From an uncultured Collinsella sp. (GTDB lineage: Bacteria; Actinomycetota; Coriobacteriia; Coriobacteriales; Coriobacteriaceae): 14,211 nucleotides of DNA. Positions 7,729 to 14,111 of this stretch are shown one piece after another. Numbering within the stretch: position 1 is the stretch's first letter; every line of letters starts with the position of its first letter. A model generated the notes under the pieces. It worked only from the letters and a program-made list of their open reading frames with translations. It did not search any database and was not told the DNA's origin. The stretch covers positions 1 through 14,211 of the forward strand of contig CABUGR010000003.1 in the NCBI GenBank assembly GCA_902491135.1. The letters run 5' to 3'. The position numbers and the translations under genes are program-made.

Positions 7729-7799
7729 GTTGCGGTGAAATACGGACTGTTTTGGCTGTGAAAAGCCTTATCTACTCCGTATTCCACCGCAACTTTTTT
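7729..7799 (+). repeat. Dispersed intergenic repeat, copy 1, acting as a terminator
   Basis: The outer arms GTTGCGGTGAAATACGGA (7729-7746) and 7776-7793 pair at 17 of 18 positions, and TTTTTT follows at 7794-7799. This is a convincing intrinsic terminator for the GltD-like gene. An inner GGCT/AGCC pair (7754-7757, 7764-7767) sits in the loop. The left arm and loop (TTGCGGTG, AATACGGACTGTTTTG) recur almost unchanged at 10648-10672, so this is a repeated element and not a one-off hairpin. Confidence 0.75.
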
Positions 7800-7910
7800 G
7801 CTGGACGGTAAAAAGGCGGGGGAGGACGTACGCTCGTGAGCTTGGTGGGTGCTGATACGATAGGTACGTCTGCAAGTGCCGCCGAGCGGCTTAAACGAAA
7901 GGAAGCCTGT

Positions 7911-9860
7911 ATGGAGTCATCCGCCTATCCAATGCTCTTTAGCCCCATCAAGGTCGGTACGACTGAGGTCAAGAACCGCGTCTTTATGCCGCCGGTGTCC
8001 ACGAACTTGGCCGATCATGGCTATGTGACCGACGACTTGGTCGATCATTACCGCGCCCGTGCCAAGGGCGGCGTGGGCCTCATCATTACCGAGGTCGTGA
8101 CGGTCGAGCCCACCTATACCTATCTGCCGGGTGACATGTGCTGCTACGACGACACGTTTATCCCCGGCTGGGAAAAGCTCGCCGCAGCTGTCCACGAGTA
8201 CGGCTGTAAGATCATGCCGCAGCTTTTCCACCCCGCCTACATGGCCTTTAACATTCCGGGCACGCCGCGCCTGATCGCTCCGTCCTTTGTGGGCCCGTCT
8301 TACGCCCGCGAGGCACCGCGTCCCATCACGGTCGATGAGATCCACGAGCTCACGCATCAGTTCGGTGACGCCGCCGTGCGCATGCAGAAGGCCGGTGTCG
8401 ATGGCGTCGAGGTCCATGCGGCACACGCCCACGGCATGCTCGGCGGCTTTTTGACTCCGCTCTACAACAAGCGCACCGACGAGTACGGCGGCTCGCTCGA
8501 CGCCCGCATGCGCTTTTTGCTCGAGGTCATCGCCGAGATTCGCGAGCGCTGCGGCAAGGACTTTATCATCGACGTCCGTATCTCGGGCGATGAGTACACC
8601 GATGGCGGTCTGACCCTCAACGACATGATCTACGTCTCGCGTCGCCTGGAGAAGGCCGGCGTCGACATGATTCATGTGTCGGGCGGCACCACCATCAAGC
8701 GCGGTTCCGCGATTCCTGCCGCCGGCACGCAGCAGGCCTCGCACGCTGCCTGCTCGCGCGAGATCAAAAAGCACGTCAACATTCCCGTCGCCACCGTCGG
8801 CCGCATCAACGAGGCCTGGATCGCCGAGGAGCTGATCGAGGACGGCGCTGCTGACATCTGCATGATGGGCCGCGCCAATCTGTGCGATGCCGAGTTCTGC
8901 AATAAGGCCGCTGCCGGCAACGCCGACGACATCCGCCCCTGCATCGGCTGCCTGCGCTGCCTGAACGGCATTATGTTTGGCAAGCGCATCTCCTGCACCG
9001 TCAATCCCGATGTTGAGCGCGACGAGGCCGGCTACGAGCCTGCCGCCGAGGCTAAGAACGTGCTGGTTGTGGGCGCTGGTCCTGCGGGCATGGAGGCAGC
9101 CTACATTGCTGCCAAGCGCGGCCACAACGTAGTGCTCGTGGATAAGCAGGACGAGCCGGGTGGCGAGATGCGCATCGCGGCCGTTCCGCCGGCAAAGCAG
9201 GAACTCACCCGTGTGATCAAGTATCAGTATCGTCGTCTGGCCGAGGCCGGCGTGAAGTGCGTATTTGGCACCGAGCTTACTGCCGAGGACATTCAGCGCG
9301 ACTACGCCGGCTACGAGGTCGTCCTGGCTTATGGCGCCGAGCCCATCGTTCCGGCCTTCATGCAGGGCTTTAAGCAGGTTATGACGGCCGACGACCTGCT
9401 GGGCGGCAAGGCTTTCCCGGGCAAGAAGATCGTCATCGTCGGCGGCGGCACCGTCGGCTGCGAGACGGCCGATTACCTGGCCCCGCTGGTCAACGATCTG
9501 TCGCCGGCCAATCGCGACGTCACCGTCATCGAGATGACCAAGACGCTCGCCGCCAACGAGGGCGGCGCCGGTCGCGCGGTGCTCATCACGCGCATGCTCT
9601 CCAAGGGCGTTCACGTGCTGACCGAGGCCAAGGTGACCGAGATTACCGAGGATGCCATCAGCTACGAAAAGGACGGCGAGATCCACACCATCGCCGATGC
9701 CGATACGCTGGTACTTGCCATGGGCTATCGTCCCAATACCAAGTTGGCCGACGACCTTGCTGCAGCCGGCGTTACCACCCACGTGTTGGGCGATGCCAAC
9801 AAGTGCGGCAACATCCGCGACGCCATCGGCGATGGCTACAAGGTTGCTTGCGAGCTCTAG
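7911..9860 (+). CDS. NADH:flavin oxidoreductase, 2,4-dienoyl-CoA/enoate reductase family
   Basis: A 649-residue enzyme with the three-part layout of FadH, enoate reductases and BaiCD/BaiH. Residues 1 to about 335 form an old-yellow-enzyme FMN barrel (MPPVSTN, MPQLFHP, EVHAAH, NKRTDEYGGS, ATVGRI, MMGRANLCDAEF). A 4Fe-4S motif follows with Cys344, 347, 350 and 362. Then come the FAD site GAGPAG (388-393) and the NAD(P) site GGGTVGCETADYL (511-523). It should reduce an activated C=C or related bond with NAD(P)H; the substrate is unknown. The active-site tyrosine seen in most relatives (HGYL in OYE and FadH types) is absent: the stretch after HAAH is AHGMLGGF. I chose the ATG at 7911 because AAAGGAA lies 6 nt upstream; a GTG at 7836 would add 25 unsupported residues. 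The 111-nt leader after the repeat holds only a small GCCGC/GCGGC hairpin. Confidence 0.88.
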   Translation: MESSAYPMLFSPIKVGTTEVKNRVFMPPVSTNLADHGYVTDDLVDHYRARAKGGVGLIITEVVTVEPTYTYLPGDMCCYDDTFIPGWEKLAAAVHEYGCKIMPQLFHPAYMAFNIPGTPRLIAPSFVGPSYAREAPRPITVDEIHELTHQFGDAAVRMQKAGVDGVEVHAAHAHGMLGGFLTPLYNKRTDEYGGSLDARMRFLLEVIAEIRERCGKDFIIDVRISGDEYTDGGLTLNDMIYVSRRLEKAGVDMIHVSGGTTIKRGSAIPAAGTQQASHAACSREIKKHVNIPVATVGRINEAWIAEELIEDGAADICMMGRANLCDAEFCNKAAAGNADDIRPCIGCLRCLNGIMFGKRISCTVNPDVERDEAGYEPAAEAKNVLVVGAGPAGMEAAYIAAKRGHNVVLVDKQDEPGGEMRIAAVPPAKQELTRVIKYQYRRLAEAGVKCVFGTELTAEDIQRDYAGYEVVLAYGAEPIVPAFMQGFKQVMTADDLLGGKAFPGKKIVIVGGGTVGCETADYLAPLVNDLSPANRDVTVIEMTKTLAANEGGAGRAVLITRMLSKGVHVLTEAKVTEITEDAISYEKDGEIHTIADADTLVLAMGYRPNTKLADDLAAAGVTTHVLGDANKCGNIRDAIGDGYKVACEL

Positions 9861-9917
9861 TCAACCCCTTGGTGCATGTGAGGCCTATCCCCGCGGCGTC
9901 AGTCGGTAGATAGCAAA

Positions 9918-9955
9918 AAGCGGCGGTCGTCCCGTACATGGGACGACCGCCGCTT
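9918..9955. terminator. Bidirectional terminator between converging genes
   Basis: A perfect 16-bp stem, AAGCGGCGGTCGTCCC at 9918-9933 and its complement at 9940-9955, with a GTACAT loop. On the minus strand it is followed by a run of T residues (the complement of AAAAA at 9915-9919), so it is a strong intrinsic terminator for dhuI. On the plus strand only TT follows, giving weaker termination for the oxidoreductase gene. Confidence 0.85.
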
Positions 9956-9980
9956 GCGTTAGCTGCAATGAGTCGTGCGA

Positions 9981-10622
9981 TTAGAGGCCCAGGATCTCCT
10001 TGACCTTGGCGATGATGGCCTCGTCGGTTGCGTTGGCAAAGAAGTACTCCTGGAAGTGTTCGCCGGCAAGTGCGCCCTTCACCAGGTCCTGATCGATCTC
10101 GCCCAGAACGTCGACGAGCGGACGCATAGTCACAGCGCGGACGCCGTCGAGGATCTTCTTGTTGCGCTGCTCGGGCTCAACACGCTCGGCAGGATAGCCG
10201 TTGCCCGAACCAAAGCCAAAGAGCTTCTCAAAGGTGTACTCGAGGTTGAGCTCCTGGCCCCAGCCGTTCTTGAGGGCGAAGGGCATGGCGACAGCGTTAC
10301 CGTCGTTGACCTGGGCAAAGGTGTAGGCATCGAGCGGGTCGGCAACATGGCCGCACAGCACGCCGGGGAAGGAGTTGCAGGCGAGCATGGCGCCCTCGCC
10401 GGTGCCACAGCCGGTTACGACGTAGTCGGCAGCGCCGGAGTTCAGCAGCACGGCGGCAAGGATGCCGTTCTGCACGTAGGTGAGGGGCTTGGAGTCGGCG
10501 TCGGCATACATGCCATAATTAAAGACGGTGTGGCCCATGGGCTCGACAACCTTCTTAAGGGCAGCCTCGATCATAGGGTTCTTGGAGTTCTGAGAGTTTT
10601 CGTTGATCAGAGCGATTTTCAT
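9981..10622 (-). CDS. dhuI: DhuI-type 4-deoxy-5-keto-uronate isomerase (RpiB/LacA/LacB family)
   Basis: A 213-residue member of the RpiB/LacAB fold. The N-terminus KIALINENSQ, the phosphate-loop-like GCGTGEGAM with Cys72 (71-79), NSFPGV, and EQRN at 151-154 are seen. An extended C-terminal half (about 140-213) carries IDQDLVKGAL and FQEYFF. Ordinary RpiB is about 150 residues. The longer form with these motifs matches, from memory, the streptococcal DhuI subclass, which replaces KduI in converting 4-deoxy-L-threo-5-hexosulose uronate to 3-deoxy-D-glycero-2,5-hexodiulosonate. Its pairing with a KduD-like dehydrogenase and a GH105 enzyme supports this. The start has AGGAAGG (10632-10638) about 9 nt upstream. 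It lies 140 nt downstream of dhuD on the same strand, with a repeat element between. A generic ribose/galactose-phosphate isomerase role is the alternative. Confidence 0.8.
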   Translation of the reverse strand: MKIALINENSQNSKNPMIEAALKKVVEPMGHTVFNYGMYADADSKPLTYVQNGILAAVLLNSGAADYVVTGCGTGEGAMLACNSFPGVLCGHVADPLDAYTFAQVNDGNAVAMPFALKNGWGQELNLEYTFEKLFGFGSGNGYPAERVEPEQRNKKILDGVRAVTMRPLVDVLGEIDQDLVKGALAGEHFQEYFFANATDEAIIAKVKEILGL

Positions 10623-10647
10623 TGCGAATTACCTTCCTATTTCTAAC

Positions 10648-10712
10648 TTGCGGTGGAATACGGACTGTTTTGCCTGATAGAAGCCAAAACCAATCCTTAT
10701 CTCACCGCAACT
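10648..10712 (-). repeat. Dispersed intergenic repeat, copy 2, between dhuD and dhuI
   Basis: TTGCGGTG (10648-10655) and CACCGCAA (10703-10710) form the outer arms. The stretch 10648-10672 repeats copy 1 (TTGCGGTG, AATACGGACTGTTTTG) with a single base difference; the right-hand half has diverged and lacks a T tract. A third arm, AGTTGCGGTGA at 10749-10759, is complementary to 10702-10712, so two mutually exclusive hairpins can be drawn in the dhuD-dhuI spacer. Confidence 0.65.
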
Positions 10713-10762
10713 CAAATGAAAAACGAGTGGATGAAACCTGATGTGGGCAGTTGCGGTGACGC

Positions 10763-11572
10763 TTATTGAGGCTGCTTTCCAATGTATGCGAGGATGCCGC
10801 CGTCGACGTAGAGGATGTGGCCGTTGACGAAGTTCGACGCGTCGGAAGCCAGGAACACGGCGGGGCCCTTCAGGTCCTCGGGCGTGCCCCAACGGGCGGC
10901 CGGCGTCTTGGCAATGATGAACTGGTCAAACGGGTGGCGGCTGCCGTCGGGCTGCGTCTCGCGCAGCGGTGCGGTTTGCGGCGTGGCGATGTAGCCGGGC
11001 CCAATGCCGTTGCACTGGATATTGGCCTCGCCAAACTCCGAGCAGATGTTCTTGGTGAGCATCTTGAGTCCGCCCTTGGCGGCAGCATAGCCGGCGATGG
11101 TCTCGCGACCCAGCTCGCTCATCATCGAGCAGATGTTGATGATCTTGCCGTGGCCCTTGGCGATCATGCCAGGCAGGCAGGCCTTTGACACGATAAACGG
11201 TGCGTTGAGGTCGATATCGACGACGCGGCGGAAGTCCTCGGCGCTCATGTCGAGCATCGGGGTACGCTGGATGACGCCGGCGTTGTTGACCAAGATGTCG
11301 GGCGTGGTGCCAAAGTCGGCCTCGATCTTGGCGATGAGTTCGGCGACGACAGTCTCGTCAGTGACGTCTGCCACGTAACCATGAGCCTCAAAGCCCAACT
11401 CGCGGTAGTGCTTCTCGGCCTCGGCTACCTTGTCGGCGTGACGTGCGTTAAAGGCGATCTTGGCGCCAGCCTCTCCGAGCGCCTCGGCGATAGCCATGCC
11501 AATGCCATAGGTGGCGCCGGTTACCAGTGCGACCTTGCCGTCCAGACGGAAGCTGTCCATAAGATCAGACAT
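10763..11572 (-). CDS. dhuD: DhuD/KduD-type short-chain dehydrogenase forming 2-keto-3-deoxygluconate
   Basis: A 269-residue classical SDR. The cofactor motif TGATYGIG is at 18-25, NNAG at 96-99, Asn123 in DLNAPF, and the catalytic set is Ser149, Tyr162 and Lys166 (YAAAK). The C-terminus FVNGHILYVDGG is typical. It resembles KduD and gluconate 5-dehydrogenase enzymes. With DhuI next to it, the expected reaction is NAD(P)H-dependent reduction of 3-deoxy-2,5-hexodiulosonate to 2-keto-3-deoxygluconate in the cytoplasm. I chose the ATG ending at 11572 because AAAGGA lies 8 nt upstream; a start at 11599 would add nine residues (MNVSFERIA) and fall on the operator-like site. It is the first gene of the minus-strand unit dhuD-dhuI and has its own promoter with two operator-like palindromes. 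A gluconate 5-dehydrogenase role is the main alternative. Confidence 0.82.
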   Translation of the reverse strand: MSDLMDSFRLDGKVALVTGATYGIGMAIAEALGEAGAKIAFNARHADKVAEAEKHYRELGFEAHGYVADVTDETVVAELIAKIEADFGTTPDILVNNAGVIQRTPMLDMSAEDFRRVVDIDLNAPFIVSKACLPGMIAKGHGKIINICSMMSELGRETIAGYAAAKGGLKMLTKNICSEFGEANIQCNGIGPGYIATPQTAPLRETQPDGSRHPFDQFIIAKTPAARWGTPEDLKGPAVFLASDASNFVNGHILYVDGGILAYIGKQPQ

Positions 11573-11587
11573 AGCGATCCTTTCAAA

Positions 11588-11606
11588 AGAAACGTTCATC
11601 TATATA
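11588..11606 (-). promoter_or_regulatory. dhuD promoter -10 region with operator-like site D
   Basis: On the minus strand, TATATA (11606-11601) is a good -10 candidate. It is followed directly by GATGAACGTTTC, whose left half is a perfect match to the TGAACGTTCA motif and whose right half is degenerate. The motif centre (11593/11594) falls at the expected transcription start, suiting repression. The -35 is poor: a TGACCT-like hexamer lies about 18 nt upstream. Confidence 0.45.
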
Positions 11607-11675
11607 AGTCTTGCTTTTCATACAAGGTCAGTATAGGTGAAGCGGCGTAATAGCCACCCCTTATTCCCTAAAATC

Positions 11676-11691
11676 AGGTGAACGTTCACTT
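11676..11691. promoter_or_regulatory. Perfect operator-like palindrome C upstream of dhuD
   Basis: GTGAACGTTCAC (11678-11689) is a perfect 12-bp palindrome with a central CG, the best example of the motif also seen at the GH105 promoter (sites A and B) and at 11588-11599. Its centre is 90 bp upstream of site D relative to dhuD. The form is that of a LacI-family operator, but no LacI-family gene is in the window. Confidence 0.6.
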
Positions 11692-11732
11692 TTAAAAGGT
11701 AAACGGTAATCTCGCCCTTGCCGCGCGGACGT

Positions 11733-12425
11733 TTATTCGCTCTGTTCCTGCGTGCCCTCTGCGATCATGTTGCGGTTGTACACCAGGTGCAGATACATCG
11801 CGTCGTGCGCGGCGGTGGGATTGCGCGAGGCGATGGCGTCGGCCACATCGCGGTGCGTGCGGATAGTTTCCTCGACGAGCTTTTTGCCGGTCACGTCGAT
11901 AAAGAGGGGGACGGATGCCTTGAGCACGCCCGTCAGGCGGGGAACGACGAGGTTTCCGGAGCTCTCGGCAATGGCATTGTGGAACGCGGTGTCGGCGGCG
12001 GAGTAATCCTCACCGGCCTCGGCCAGGCGCTCGGATTCGTCGCAGAGCTTTTTGATACAGACGACCTGGTCGTTGGTTGCGTGCTCGGCTGCCATGTGTG
12101 CCATCTGCGGCTCGATCATAAAGCGCACCTCGAGTAGGTCGCGCGCCAGACGCTGCTTGTCGTCGATAAAGGTAAAGCCCAGCGGGTCGTCGGCAACGCC
12201 GGGGTTTGACGCCACATAGGTGCCCGAACCCTGCTTAATGCGCACGATATTGCGCGACTGCAGCAACTTCATGGCCTCGCGCACGGTGCTCCTGCCGGCG
12301 CCCAAGCGCTCGACCAGCACGGTTTCCTTAGGCAGGCGATCGCCTTGCTCAAGGTGTTCATCAAGAATCAATTGAATGATTTTCTCCGATATTTGCTCGG
12401 GGAGTCCCGATTCGGCGCGGGCCAT
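11733..12425 (-). CDS. GntR-family transcriptional regulator, FadR/FCD subfamily
   Basis: A 230-residue regulator. Residues 1-75 form a winged helix-turn-helix (LPKETVLVERLG, GRSTVREAMKLL, wing QGSGTYV). Residues about 95-225 form an FCD ligand domain with the expected metal and ligand set Asp145 and His149 (DTAFHN), His191 (THRDV) and His213 (YLHLV). Such proteins usually sense sugar acids or other small carboxylates and repress neighbouring genes. I chose the ATG at 12425 because GAGAGG lies about 7 nt upstream; longer starts at 12440 and 12575 lack a ribosome site and would read through the operator region. It is transcribed away from the GntP-family permease gene and upstream of dhuD on the same strand, so it probably controls the permease and perhaps itself. 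Candidate operators lie in the divergent spacer. The effector cannot be deduced. Confidence 0.88.
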   Translation of the reverse strand: MARAESGLPEQISEKIIQLILDEHLEQGDRLPKETVLVERLGAGRSTVREAMKLLQSRNIVRIKQGSGTYVASNPGVADDPLGFTFIDDKQRLARDLLEVRFMIEPQMAHMAAEHATNDQVVCIKKLCDESERLAEAGEDYSAADTAFHNAIAESSGNLVVPRLTGVLKASVPLFIDVTGKKLVEETIRTHRDVADAIASRNPTAAHDAMYLHLVYNRNMIAEGTQEQSE

Positions 12426-12549
12426 AGCTATACCTCTCATTACAAAATTCATCTGAACTATTTTAGCGCACACGGATGCAATATTGGCCGCTGGATTTGA
12501 GTCGGGCGGCTTAGATATACCGTTCGCAGCGCAAATACGACCGTTTACC

Positions 12550-12568
12550 AAATACATCAGATGTATTT
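12550..12568. promoter_or_regulatory. Candidate FCD-GntR operator 1
   Basis: AAATACATCAGATGTATTT is a perfect 19-bp palindrome with 9-bp arms around the A at 12559. Its central 11-mer ACATCAGATGT belongs to the ATCAGA motif set found three more times before the permease gene. An odd-length 11-bp palindrome suits FCD-type GntR proteins. Confidence 0.55.
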
Positions 12569-12588
12569 CGAACAAATTTCAAAATAAA

Positions 12589-12646
12589 ACATCAGACCTT
12601 TCCAAAACACGCTATAGTCATCAGACGAATTCAAAAGGTCTGATGA
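12589..12646. promoter_or_regulatory. Three further ATCAGA operators around the permease promoter
   Basis: 11-mers ACATCAGACCT (12589-12599), TCATCAGACGA (12618-12628) and, inverted, AGGTCTGATGA (12636-12646). The first and last also form a 12-bp inverted repeat (12590-12601 with 12634-12645). TATAGT at 12613-12618 is a likely -10 for the permease gene, so the middle site covers the transcription start and the last lies just before the ribosome site GAGGAAAG (12651-12658). Position and multiplicity suggest repression by the divergent FCD regulator. Confidence 0.55.
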
Positions 12647-12658
12647 ATTGGAGGAAAG

Positions 12659-14003
12659 ATGTCAGACCCAACGTTTATGGCCGACCCCACCAGGCTGGTC
12701 ATCGCCGCTATCGTGGGCATCGCGCTGCTGCTTGCGCTCATCATTAAGTTCAAGCTGCATCCTGTGCTTTCGATGATGGTCTCGGCGCTCGCGATCGGCA
12801 TCGGCGCCGGTATGCCGCTCGACCTGGTGGCGGACACTGTCACCAAGGGCGTGGGAACCACGCTGCAAAACATCGCCCTGCTCATTGGCCTCGGCTCGAT
12901 GTTTGGCCAGATTCTTGAGGAGAGCGGCGGCGCCAAGAAGATCGCCCAGACCTTCATCGATACCTTTGGGCAGGGTCATTCCAGCTGGGCGCTGGGCATT
13001 ACCGGTCTGGTTATCGGCACTACGGTGTTCTTTGAGGCCGGCGTGGTCGTTTTGATCCCACTTGCGTTTAGTGTGGCATCCCAGACCAAGAAGTCGACGC
13101 TCTACTACGGCATCGCGCTGCTCGCGGGACTGGCCGCTGGCTATGCGTTTGTGCCGCCTTCGGCCGGTTCGGTTTTGGTCGCCGGCACGCTCGGTGTCGA
13201 CCTGGGCACCATGATTCTTGTCGGTATCCCTACCGCCTTCATCGCCATGGCGATCGCCGGCGTCATCTGGTCGCATCTTTACCGATGTTCCGGAGCACTT
13301 TACCTCTGCCGAGGGCGCGAGCGACGAAAAGGAGCTTCCCTCCTTTGGCATGGTGCTTGCCATCGTGCTCACGCCGCTTTGTCTGATTTTGCTGGGCACG
13401 CTGTCTTCTTATATCCCCATGCCCGCCGAGCTCGCCTCGATTCTCGCCTTCCTGGGCAAGCCGTTCGTCGCTTTGACGCTCGCCACGCTCGTCGCGATGT
13501 ATCTGCTGGGCGCGCGCCGCGGCTACTCCGGCGCCGAGCTCAAGGCCTTGCTCGACCGCTCTCTTAAGCCCGTCGGCATGATCTTGCTGGTTATCACCTG
13601 TGGCGGCGTCATTCGCTGGATGCTGCAGGACTGCGGCTTGGGGCAGGTTATCGGCCCTATGCTCGAGGCTTCACCGCTGCCTTTGGTGGTCGTTGCCTTT
13701 TTGATTGCCGTCATGGTGCGTGCCTCTGTCGGCAGCTCCATCGTCGCTATGACCATGGCATCGGGCATTATGGCCGCCATGCCCGCGGTTGCCGGAGCCT
13801 CAGTGCTCATGCGTGCCGCTATCTGTCTTGCTATCTGCGGCGGTGCCACGGCCCTCTCGCACGTCAACGATGCCGGTTTTTGGATGTGCTCCTCGTTCCT
13901 GGAGATTGACGAGAAGACCACCCTCAAGTCCTGGACCATTATGGAGACGCTCATCGGCCTTTCGGGTCTTGCCTGCGCCCTGGTGATTTCGTTCTTCGCC
14001 TAG
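12659..14003 (+). pseudogene. GntP-family gluconate/sugar-acid permease, broken by a frameshift
   Basis: Two overlapping frames together encode one GntP-family transporter. The first runs from ATG 12659 through 204 residues to Trp at 13268-13270; the second continues from CGC at 13272 for 243 residues to the TAG at 14001-14003. Joined length is about 447 residues, the normal GntP size. Family features are the repeated membrane segments, GSMFGQILEESGGA, EAGVVVLIPLA, PPSAGSV and, in the second frame, ASVGSSIVAMT and SHVNDAGFW. The break leaves one extra base (T at 13271) or two missing ones. Unrepaired, the first frame reads on to 13567 as a hydrophilic tail and the product would lose its C-terminal half. 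GntP proteins are proton symporters for gluconate and related acids. No slippery sequence is evident. A sequencing or assembly error and a real mutation are equally possible. Confidence 0.85.
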
Positions 14004-14067
14004 TTCGCGTAGCTAAGCATCTTTTGCCGAGTGCATCGCTCGGTACCCATTTACACCTGATTCATTA

Positions 14068-14080
14068 ACCAACGATTGGT
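14068..14080. promoter_or_regulatory. Short palindrome before the last gene
   Basis: ACCAACGATTGGT is a 5-bp inverted repeat around CGA, 31 nt before the last start codon and downstream of the permease stop. It could be an operator or chance. The rest of the 14004-14111 gap shows only a weak CCGAG/CTCGG hairpin near 14028-14044. Confidence 0.25.
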
Positions 14081-14111
14081 ACAACTGTTCAAATCAAAAG
14101 AGGAGAGCATC

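Noticed and set aside
6771..7787. Minus-strand frame of 338 codons opposite the GltD-like gene
   Set aside because: It would start inside the terminator repeat, lacks a ribosome site, and the opposite strand has two complete dinucleotide-binding motifs and eight cluster cysteines.
7800..7910. Possible riboswitch or attenuator in the leader of the oxidoreductase gene
   Set aside because: Only a 5-bp GCCGC/GCGGC hairpin is visible and no known riboswitch core could be recognised.
7917..9782. Long open frame of 621 codons on the minus strand opposite the oxidoreductase gene
   Set aside because: It is antisense to a gene with clear flavoprotein motifs throughout, its translation is low-complexity and rich in His, Val, Ala and Gly, and it has no family motif. 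It is a by-product of high-GC codon bias.
9975..10646. Plus-strand open frame of 223 codons opposite dhuI
   Set aside because: It mirrors a gene with strong family motifs and a ribosome site, and its Leu/Val/Gly-rich translation shows no recognisable domain.
13270..13275. Programmed ribosomal frameshift in the permease gene
   Set aside because: No slippery heptamer, downstream structure or internal ribosome site is evident at the junction, and this transporter family is not known to use recoding. Mutation or sequence error is simpler.
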